Assembly (NCBI GenBank): GCA_036402215.1
Contig: DASWTI010000262.1
Span: forward strand, 1-5,545
Direction of reading: 5' to 3'
DNA length: 5,545 bases
Source of the DNA: DASXTS01 sp036402215
GTDB taxonomy: Bacteria > Actinomycetota > Actinomycetes > Mycobacteriales > Pseudonocardiaceae
Positions 1 through 4,743 of this stretch are shown here, piece by piece; within the stretch, counting starts at the first letter, position 1, and each line of letters opens with the position of its first letter. The notes under the pieces are model-generated. The model searched no databases and was not told the DNA's origin. It worked only from the letters and a program-made list of their open reading frames with translations. The translations under genes and the position numbers were made by a program.

Positions 1-1453
1 GCGCGAGCACCGGCGCGGCATCCGGTCCGGGATCGATCACCTGCGCCGTGCCCCACGCCAGCTCGGGGCACGCCCGGTAGGAGTCGATCAGGTGCCGGAA
101 GAACGCCAGCAGCGAGTCGGGGTCGCGCGACTGGTCGCGGACGTTGACGTGCTCCGGGCCGTACTCGCCCTCCGCGGGCGGCTCGGGGAACGTGGACGGG
201 TCCGCGGTCGAGAACCCCCCGCCCGGACCGGACGTCCACTGCATCGGCACCCGGACGGCCAACCGACCCTCGATCTTCAGGTTGTCGCCGAGGCCGATCT
301 CCTCGCCGTAGAACAGCACCGGCGTGCCGGGCAGCGAGAACAGCAGGCTGTAGACCAGCCGGATGCGCTCCCGGTGGCCGTCCAGCATCGGCGGCACCCG
401 GCGGCGCAGCCCGCGGCCGTACAGCTGCATGCGCTCCTCCGGGCCGAACGCGGCGAACACCTCCTGCCGCTCGGAGTCGGTGAGCTTGTCCAGCGTCAGC
501 TCGTCGTGGTTGCGCACGAACGTCGCCCAGTGGCCGTCGCGCGGCGGTGCCGGCCGCTCACGCAGCGCCTCGCCGAGGGGCCGCGCGTCCTGCCGGGCCA
601 GCGACAGGTACATCCGCTGCATGCCGATGAAGTCGAAGCACATGGTGAGCTCGTCGCCCACGCCGTCGCCGTCGCCGAAGAAGCGCATCGTGTCCCGGTA
701 CGGCAGGTTCACCTCGCCGAGCAGCACCGCGTCGCCGCTGCGCCGGGTGAGGAAGGCCCGCAGGTCCGCCAGGTAGTCGTGCGGGTCCGGCAGCTGGTCG
801 GCGTCCTGCGGTTCGGTCTCCAGCAGGAACGGCACCGCGTCCACCCGGAAGCCGGACAGCCCGAGCTCCATCCAGAAGCCCATGACGCGCGCGATCTCGT
901 CGCGGACCGCCGGGCTGGCCACGTTGAGGTCCGGCTGGTGCTTGTAGAACCGGTGCAGGTAGTACTGGCCGGCCTGCTCGTCGTACTGCCACAGGCTGTG
1001 CTCCTGGTCGGGGAACACCACGCCTTCGGCGGCGTCGGCGGGCGGCTCGTCGCGCCACACGTACCAGTCGCGGTACGGGTTGTCGCGGCTGCTGCGGGCC
1101 TGCTGGAACCAGGGGTGCCGGTCGGAGGTGTGGTTCACCACCAGGTCGGCGATCACCCGCATGCCGCGGTCGCGGGCGGTGCGGACGAACTCCACGAAGT
1201 CGCCGTGGCTGCCCAGCCGTGGGTCCACGCCGTAGAAGTCGGTGATGTCGTAGCCGTCGTCGCGGTCCGGCGACGGGAAGAACGGCATGAGCCACAGGCA
1301 GGTCACGCCGAGCGTGGCCAGGTGGTCGATGTGCTGGGTGAGCCCCCGGAAGTCCCCGTGGCCGTCGCCGTTGCCGTCGGCGAACGTCTCCACGTCCAGG
1401 CAGTAGACGACGGCGTTCTTCCACCACAGGTCGGCGGTCCTGGTGAGCCTCAC
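1..1453 (-). CDS. GH13 alpha-amylase family enzyme, trehalose synthase-like (C-terminus cut by window edge)
   Basis: This gene encodes a cytoplasmic glycoside hydrolase family 13 enzyme, read for 484 residues before the left edge cuts it. Visible GH13 motifs are DLVVNHTS (about 103-110), GFRVDAVPF with the presumed nucleophile D205, LLGEVNLP with the presumed acid/base E247, and FVRNHDEL with D317 as transition-state stabiliser. The opening ADLWWKNAVVY, then ADGNGDGHGDF, HRFYKHQPDLN, a late VLFYGEEIGLGDN and VPMQW all match the trehalose synthase (maltose glucosyltransferase) branch. True TreS usually has an Ala-Asn-Gln stretch near the acid/base where this protein has GEVN, so the reaction may be hydrolysis or transglycosylation of another alpha-glucoside. 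No signal peptide is seen. The GTG start lies 7 bases after GGAGG and overlaps the upstream gene's stop as GTGA, implying translational coupling. Family is certain; exact substrate is not. Roughly the C-terminal beta domain is missing from view. Confidence 0.9.
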   Translation of the reverse strand, partial: MRLTRTADLWWKNAVVYCLDVETFADGNGDGHGDFRGLTQHIDHLATLGVTCLWLMPFFPSPDRDDGYDITDFYGVDPRLGSHGDFVEFVRTARDRGMRVIADLVVNHTSDRHPWFQQARSSRDNPYRDWYVWRDEPPADAAEGVVFPDQEHSLWQYDEQAGQYYLHRFYKHQPDLNVASPAVRDEIARVMGFWMELGLSGFRVDAVPFLLETEPQDADQLPDPHDYLADLRAFLTRRSGDAVLLGEVNLPYRDTMRFFGDGDGVGDELTMCFDFIGMQRMYLSLARQDARPLGEALRERPAPPRDGHWATFVRNHDELTLDKLTDSERQEVFAAFGPEERMQLYGRGLRRRVPPMLDGHRERIRLVYSLLFSLPGTPVLFYGEEIGLGDNLKIEGRLAVRVPMQWTSGPGGGFSTADPSTFPEPPAEGEYGPEHVNVRDQSRDPDSLLAFFRHLIDSYRACPELAWGTAQVIDPGPDAAPVLA

Positions 1454-2409
1454 CGCGCCACCTCCGGCAGGACCTTGGCGCCGAACGCCTCGATGAACGC
1501 CCGCTGGTCCTTGCCGACGTGGTGCAGCATCACGCGGTCGAAGCCCAGGTCGGCGTACCCGCGCAGCCGCTCGGCGTGCCAGCCCAGGTCGGCCGAGACG
1601 TCCACCGCGCCCCGCACCTGCTCCGGCGTCACGGCGCGCGACACCTCGTCGAAGTGCTCGGTGAGCTCCAGGTCCCACGGCACCGGCGGGGCGAACACGT
1701 TGGAGCGCCACTGATCGTGGGCCATGGCCAGCGCCTCGGCCTCGTCCGGCGCCCAGCTGAGGTGCGTCTGCAGGACGAGCGGCCCGCGCCCGCCGCCGTC
1801 GCGGTAGGCGCCGATCACCGCGCGCAGGTGCTCCGCGGGGCCGTTCACCGTGATCAGCCCGTCGGCCCACTCCGCGCACCAGCGCGCGGTCTGCACGCTC
1901 ACCGCGGCGCCGACCAGCGCCGGCGGCTGCTCCGGCAGGGTCCACAGCCGCGCCCGGTCCACCCGCACCAGCCCGTCGTGGCTCACCTCCTCGCCGGCCA
2001 GCAGCGCGCGGATCACGTCCACGCACTCCCGCAGCCGGGCGGCGCGCACGTCCTTGCGCGGCCACCCGTCGCCGGTGATGTGCTCGTTGCTCGCCTCACC
2101 AGTGCCCAGCGCGGCCCAGAACCGGTTGGGGAACATGGCGCCGAGCGTGGCGATCGCCTGCGCGGTGACGGCCGGGTGGTAACGCTGGCCCGGCGCGGTG
2201 ACCACGCCGAACGGCAGCCCGGTGGCCTGCAGCGCGGCGCCGAGCCAGGACCAGGCGTAGCCGGACTCGCCCTGCCGCGCGCTCCACGGCGAGAAGTGGT
2301 CGGAGCACATGGCAGCGGTGAAGCCGGCCTGTTCGGCCCGCACCACCGCGTCCAGCAACTCGCCCGGCGGTACCTGTTCGTGCGAGGCATGGATTCCGTA
2401 GACGGTCAT
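1450..2409 (-). CDS. Luciferase-like (LLM) flavin/F420-type oxidoreductase, G6PDH-like, TIGR03885-type
   Basis: This 319-residue protein is a TIM-barrel oxidoreductase of the bacterial luciferase-like superfamily. It closely resembles F420-dependent glucose-6-phosphate dehydrogenase (FGD): HASHEQ (7-12), SDHFSPW (36-42, with H38 and W42), RYHPAVTAQAIATL (76-89), LGTGEASNEH (101-110, E105) and a C-terminal LGFDRVMLHHVGKDQRAF stretch. From memory it fits the TIGR03885 clade, described as probably FMN-using rather than F420-using; I could not check this. By eye alignment, the FGD phosphate-contacting Thr and Lys are replaced by V188 and P191, so glucose 6-phosphate is an unlikely substrate. The ATG at 2409 gives the usual family length and a conserved N-terminus. 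The frame stays open upstream to 2568, but that extension is Arg/Gly-rich and unlike the family. The stop overlaps the start of the downstream GH13 gene, so both are probably one operon and act on related metabolites. Confidence 0.88.
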   Translation of the reverse strand: MTVYGIHASHEQVPPGELLDAVVRAEQAGFTAAMCSDHFSPWSARQGESGYAWSWLGAALQATGLPFGVVTAPGQRYHPAVTAQAIATLGAMFPNRFWAALGTGEASNEHITGDGWPRKDVRAARLRECVDVIRALLAGEEVSHDGLVRVDRARLWTLPEQPPALVGAAVSVQTARWCAEWADGLITVNGPAEHLRAVIGAYRDGGGRGPLVLQTHLSWAPDEAEALAMAHDQWRSNVFAPPVPWDLELTEHFDEVSRAVTPEQVRGAVDVSADLGWHAERLRGYADLGFDRVMLHHVGKDQRAFIEAFGAKVLPEVAR

Positions 2410-2603
2410 GCCTCCCTGTACCCCGGTCAGGGGTCCGGCTACTCGCGCCGGTCCCGCCCGGTGGCAGCCGCGCCGCTCCGCCGGGGAGATCGATTCGGTC
2501 CCGTCCCGCACGGCGGGGGTACCTGCCGGTGGGCGGCGCCCTGATGTGTAACGTTGGCGCCCGGTCAAGCAGGGGCCGGCGATTCGAGAGGGTAACTGTC
2601 GCC
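2410..2603. promoter_or_regulatory. Divergent intergenic region between the LLM/GH13 operon and the PAS-ANTAR gene
   Basis: This 194-base gap must hold the promoters for both the leftward operon and the rightward regulator. The rightward candidate is an extended -10-like TGTAACGT at 2547-2554, flanked by two GGCGCC boxes; no good -35 is seen at the usual distance. A GAGAGGG at 2586-2592 lies 11 bases before the GTG at 2604. On the leftward side, GGGAGG (2416-2411) ends only one base before the ATG at 2409, which is unusually close. Base composition here is less biased towards G/C at every third base than in the flanking genes, which supports a non-coding reading. Confidence 0.5.
2535..2561 (+). 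promoter_or_regulatory. GGCGCC-N15-GGCGCC inverted repeat around a -10-like sequence
   Basis: GGCGCC occurs at 2535-2540 and again at 2556-2561. Each box is its own reverse complement, so the pair is both a direct and an inverted repeat. In RNA it could form a 6-bp all-GC stem with a 15-base loop; on DNA it could be an operator flanking the -10-like TAACGT at 2549-2554. It lies about 45 bases before the regulator's start. In a genome this GC-rich, chance occurrence is quite possible. Confidence 0.3.
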
Positions 2604-3314
2604 GTGTCCGACGAGGCCGTGATGTCCCACGACCAGACCGCAGAGCTGGGCCCTGTCACGGGGCCGCTCCTGCCGGTGCCCAGGCACACCCTGGTCAGCG
2701 AGCCGTCGGGCACCTTCCGTTACGACCTCACCCGGGACCGCTGGTGGTGGTCCCCGCAGCTCTACCGCCTGTTCGGCCACGAGCCCGAGGCCATGGCCCC
2801 CACCACCGGCACCCTGCTCGCCCACGTCGTGCCCGGCGACCGCGAGCGGGTCGAGCACCTGCTGCGCCTGGCCTGCCACATCGGCCACCCCTTCGTCGAC
2901 CAGCACCTGGTCACCCCCGCCGACGGCGGCCTGCGCACCGTGGTTGCCGCCGCCGGCGCCGACCTGGCCGACGACGGGTCGGTGGCCTCCCTGTTCGGTT
3001 TCGTCGTGGACGTCACCGCGAGCGACAGCGCCCGCTACCGGGCGACGGTCGTGCAGGAGCTGCAGCAGCAGGTCGAGCAGCTGCGGCAGGCGCTGCGCAG
3101 CCGGGACCTGATCGGCCAGGCCAAGGGCATGATCCAGCTGACCGCCACGTGCGACGAGGACACCGCCTGGGCGGTCCTGGTGCGGGTCTCCCAGACCACC
3201 AACCGCAAGGTCGCCGACCTCGCCGCCGAGCTGGTCGCCGGCCTCACCAACCGCCAGGCCCTCAGCGACGAGCTCCGCCAGTCGGTCCAGGCCGCCATGA
3301 CCCAGTACCGGTGA
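2604..3314 (+). CDS. PAS-ANTAR domain protein (putative RNA-binding transcription antiterminator)
   Basis: This 236-residue protein joins a PAS sensor fold to an ANTAR output domain. The PAS region (about 36-138) shows GTFRYDLTRDRWWWSPQLYRLFGHEP, a D-R-E-R-V helix and the closing FGFVVDVT strand typical of PAS-3 folds. A short Gln/Glu/Leu-rich coiled coil (about 145-166) links to ANTAR (about 150-212), whose signature is clear: LIGQAKGMIQL, then ACDED-like spacing and VSQTTNRKVADLAAEL. ANTAR domains of this family bind paired RNA stem-loops and prevent early termination; the PAS ligand or signal is unknown. I chose GTG 2604 because codons become strongly GC3-biased there and are not before it, with GAGAGGG 11 bases upstream. 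ATG 2622, with GAGG 5 bases upstream, is the alternative. No partner kinase or obvious RNA target is in the window. The last two codons and stop are supplied by the first unit of the downstream repeat array. Confidence 0.88.
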   Translation: MSDEAVMSHDQTAELGPVTGPLLPVPRHTLVSEPSGTFRYDLTRDRWWWSPQLYRLFGHEPEAMAPTTGTLLAHVVPGDRERVEHLLRLACHIGHPFVDQHLVTPADGGLRTVVAAAGADLADDGSVASLFGFVVDVTASDSARYRATVVQELQQQVEQLRQALRSRDLIGQAKGMIQLTATCDEDTAWAVLVRVSQTTNRKVADLAAELVAGLTNRQALSDELRQSVQAAMTQYR

Positions 3315-3406
3315 GGCCGGTACCGGTGAGCTCGGCACCGGCGACCCGGTACCGCTGACCCGGTGCCGGTGGTCCACTACCGCTGACCTCGGTACCGCCG
3401 ACCTGG
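3306..3406. repeat. Degenerate 14-15 bp tandem repeat, seven units
   Basis: Seven head-to-tail units start at 3306, 3321, 3336, 3350, 3364, 3378 and 3393, with lengths 15, 15, 14, 14, 14, 15 and 14. The consensus is approximately TACCGSTGACCYGG; the fifth unit is the most diverged. A partial match, TGACCCAGTACCGG, reaches back to 3298 inside the PAS-ANTAR gene. The first unit supplies that gene's final TAC CGG TGA. The array fills nearly all of the gap between two convergent genes. It has no spacers and its units are too short and touching to be CRISPR. Confidence 0.85.
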
Positions 3407-3418
3407 CGCCGGCCGGCG
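3407..3418. terminator. 12-bp perfect palindrome between convergent genes, possible bidirectional terminator
   Basis: CGCCGGCCGGCG is a perfect self-complementary 12-mer directly after the tandem array and 4 bases before the stop of the leftward membrane-protein gene. Its location between convergent genes suits a shared terminator, but a perfect palindrome leaves no loop without losing central pairs and no T-run follows on either strand. Intrinsic terminators without a U-tract are reported in actinomycetes, so the role is a guess from position. Confidence 0.3.
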
Positions 3419-3422
3419 GACG

Positions 3423-4031
3423 TCACGCCGCCCGGGCCTCGCCCGGTGAGGTGAGGGGGCCGGCGTCGGCGAGCATCTTCTCGGAGCGGCGGTCCACGAA
3501 GACGGTGAAGGCCTCCTGGGCGAAGCCGAACAGGATGGCGAAGGCCGCGATCCGGTCGCTGCCGATGCGGGCCAGCGGCGGCACGATCTCGGCCTGCAGG
3601 AGCACGATGCCGAACACGGCGGTGAGCGCGCCGGCCGGCAGCTTGAGGGCGAGCTGGGCGAGGTGCAGGCCGGCCGGGTCCCGCGAGCCGCGCATCCGCC
3701 GCATGCCGGCGACGGCGCTGATCAGGCCACCGAGGAGGCCCCATGCCTCGATGGTGGCGAGGTCGCCGGCGGTGGCGCGGCGCGGGGTGGTGTCCGCGCC
3801 TGCCTGGGCGCCGGCCTCGGGGAGGTGGATGAGCAGCAGGTCGGCGCTCAGGTACGCCTGCGCCGGTGGCAGCGCGACGGCGCACAGGACGCTGACCGCG
3901 GCCACCGCGAGCAGGACGTTGCGATAGTTCCGCACCGACGCCTGGGCGGACAGCCGGGCGTCGTCGACGGCCTGCTGGATGGCGCGCAGCTGCTGCCGGG
4001 TCGGCGGCGGGTTCCCGCCCGGGGCGGTCAT
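3423..4031 (-). CDS. Uncharacterised membrane protein, about four transmembrane segments
   Basis: This 202-residue protein is predicted to lie in the cytoplasmic membrane; I cannot name its function. After a Pro-rich start and a polar helix (about 11-37), hydrophobic stretches fall at about 39-55, 95-110, 132-147 and 160-179. Between the first and second lies a 40-residue loop that is probably outside the cell if the N-terminus is inside. Striking patches are GLLGGLISAVAGMRR (98-112), KLPAGALTAVFG (130-141) and FGFAQEAFTVFVDRR (168-182). I have an impression that similar patches recur in actinobacterial membrane proteins of unknown function, but cannot verify this. No catalytic motif is visible. 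The ATG at 4031 overlaps the upstream gene's TGA as ATGA, with CAGGG 7 bases upstream, so it is translationally coupled. A longer open frame to 4133 is only overlap with the upstream gene. Probably forms a complex or pathway with that neighbour. Confidence 0.75.
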   Translation of the reverse strand: MTAPGGNPPPTRQQLRAIQQAVDDARLSAQASVRNYRNVLLAVAAVSVLCAVALPPAQAYLSADLLLIHLPEAGAQAGADTTPRRATAGDLATIEAWGLLGGLISAVAGMRRMRGSRDPAGLHLAQLALKLPAGALTAVFGIVLLQAEIVPPLARIGSDRIAAFAILFGFAQEAFTVFVDRRSEKMLADAGPLTSPGEARAA

Positions 4032-4555
4032 TCCCGCGCCCTGGCCGGCTCGACCACGGCCACCGCCGGGGGCGGCGACGCCGCCGTCTTCGGGGGCTCG
4101 GCCACGGCACCGGCGCGCAGCGCCTCGTCGCACAGGGTCAGGTACTCCGCGGCCCTGAGGTTCTCCGGCCCGAGGTACTGCCGCACGGCCGCCTTCAGCC
4201 CGGGCAGCCGGGCCAGCACGGCCTCCGGCGGGCTCACCAGGTACAGCTCCTCGCCGGCCCGCTGGAGGTGGGCCAGCACCGCCTCGTAGATCTTGGCCCG
4301 CCGTCCGAGCCGCCGCGGCCAGGGTGCCCCGGCCAGGGTGACGAGGAGCGCCTCGGCGTCGTCCAGCAGCCGCCGCACGTCGTCCAGGACGTACTGCCGG
4401 CGGCCGTTCTGGTACTCCGCGGCCTCGGCCAGCTCCAGCCGCAGCCGGCCCACCTCCCGGGCCAGCCCGGCCTGCGGCCCGTACCGCCGCCGGATGGTGG
4501 GCGCGGCGGCCGGCTCGACGACGGGGATCGGCATCGGCCCCGGATCCTTCGCCAT
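4028..4555 (-). CDS. Uncharacterised soluble helical protein, first gene of a coupled pair
   Basis: This 175-residue protein has no motif I recognise. It opens with a flexible Pro/Ala segment (1-22), then a highly charged helical region (about 28-75, including LAREVGRLRLELAEAAEYQN) that may form a coiled coil. A basic stretch, WPRRLGRRAKIYEAVLAHL (79-97), and further helices to about 150 follow. The tail (151-175) is Pro/Ala/Glu-rich and probably disordered. It has no signal peptide or membrane segment, so it is likely cytoplasmic. The start is uncertain. ATG 4555 has only a weak GGTGG nearby; GTG 4561 and ATG 4534 (AAGGA 10 bases upstream) are alternatives, and the frame is open to 4651 with composition unlike the rest. 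Its stop overlaps the next gene's ATG, so it probably works with that membrane protein, perhaps as its cytoplasmic partner; this is inference from layout only. Confidence 0.7.
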   Translation of the reverse strand: MAKDPGPMPIPVVEPAAAPTIRRRYGPQAGLAREVGRLRLELAEAAEYQNGRRQYVLDDVRRLLDDAEALLVTLAGAPWPRRLGRRAKIYEAVLAHLQRAGEELYLVSPPEAVLARLPGLKAAVRQYLGPENLRAAEYLTLCDEALRAGAVAEPPKTAASPPPAVAVVEPARARE

Positions 4556-4589
4556 GTCCACCGCCTGTCCACCGTCCGTCCTCCGTCCG
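4556..4589. repeat. Short GTCC-rich direct repeats in the leader of the leftward pair
   Basis: GTCCACCG occurs at 4556-4563 and 4567-4574, and further GTCC cores follow at 4574, 4578 and 4585. On the minus strand this is a purine-rich GGAC series immediately before the start of the helical-protein gene. It may act as a diffuse ribosome-binding leader or may be low-complexity sequence. Little more can be said. Confidence 0.4.
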
Positions 4590-4683
4590 CCCTGCGGCGC
4601 CGAGTTCCGACGACTGGCAATCGACCAGGCCGGGCAGGCGTTACGGGCCACGGCGTCCCGTTCATCCCGATGGCCCAGCGGGC

Positions 4684-4711
4684 TTGCCCAGGCGCCGGAC
4701 TCTCTGACAAT
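4684..4711 (+). promoter_or_regulatory. Candidate promoter for the molybdenum hydroxylase gene
   Basis: TTGCCC at 4684-4689 and GACAAT at 4706-4711 are separated by 16 bases, and each matches four of six bases of the housekeeping sigma consensus. Transcription would begin near 4718, about 26 bases before the ATG. This is the most AT-rich stretch in the divergent gap, which fits a promoter. No clear promoter is visible for the opposite direction. Confidence 0.35.
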
Positions 4712-4730
4712 CTTTGACTAGAACGTCAGA
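4703..4730. promoter_or_regulatory. Nested inverted repeat, candidate operator
   Basis: TCTGAC at 4703-4708 pairs with GTCAGA at 4725-4730, separated by 16 bases. Inside, TGAC at 4715-4718 pairs with the same GTCA at 4725-4728 across 6 bases. The sequence therefore holds two TGAC half-sites facing one inverted GTCA. It overlaps the candidate -10 and predicted transcription start, where a repressor would act. The regulator is not in the window. Half-sites of this kind suit a dimeric helix-turn-helix repressor, but the family cannot be told. Confidence 0.45.
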
Positions 4731-4743
4731 CGAGGAGTGCGGC

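Noticed and set aside
92..1714. A 540-codon open frame on the plus strand
   Set aside because: It lies antisense to the GH13 and LLM genes, both with clear family motifs. Its product is a low-complexity Val/Arg/His/Gln-rich sequence typical of antisense frames in high-GC DNA.
2517..2522. GGGTAC as a SigB-type -10 element
   Set aside because: No suitable -35 element lies 14-16 bases upstream, and a similar GGGTAC next to the LLM start also lacks one at the right distance.
1519..2544. A 341-codon open frame on the plus strand
   Set aside because: Antisense to the LLM gene, with biased composition and no domain pattern.
2410..2568. Upstream extension of the LLM protein
   Set aside because: The added 53 residues are Arg/Gly/Pro-rich, absent from the family as I know it, and would cover the promoter region of the divergent gene.
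2565..3377. A 270-codon minus-strand frame opposite the PAS-ANTAR gene
   Set aside because: The plus strand encodes a recognisable PAS and ANTAR domain; the minus product is Gly/Val/Gln-rich without motifs.
3306..3406. CRISPR array
   Set aside because: Units are 14-15 bp, directly adjacent, diverged and without unique spacers.
4615..4620. TTGCCA on the minus strand as a -35 for the leftward pair
   Set aside because: The sequence 17 bases on is all G/C and does not resemble a -10.
4268..4721. Plus-strand frames opposite the uncharacterised helical protein
   Set aside because: Considered because neither strand has a known family here. The minus frame was preferred for its ATGA coupling to the next gene and its balanced helical composition, while the plus frames are Pro/Arg/Ser-rich.
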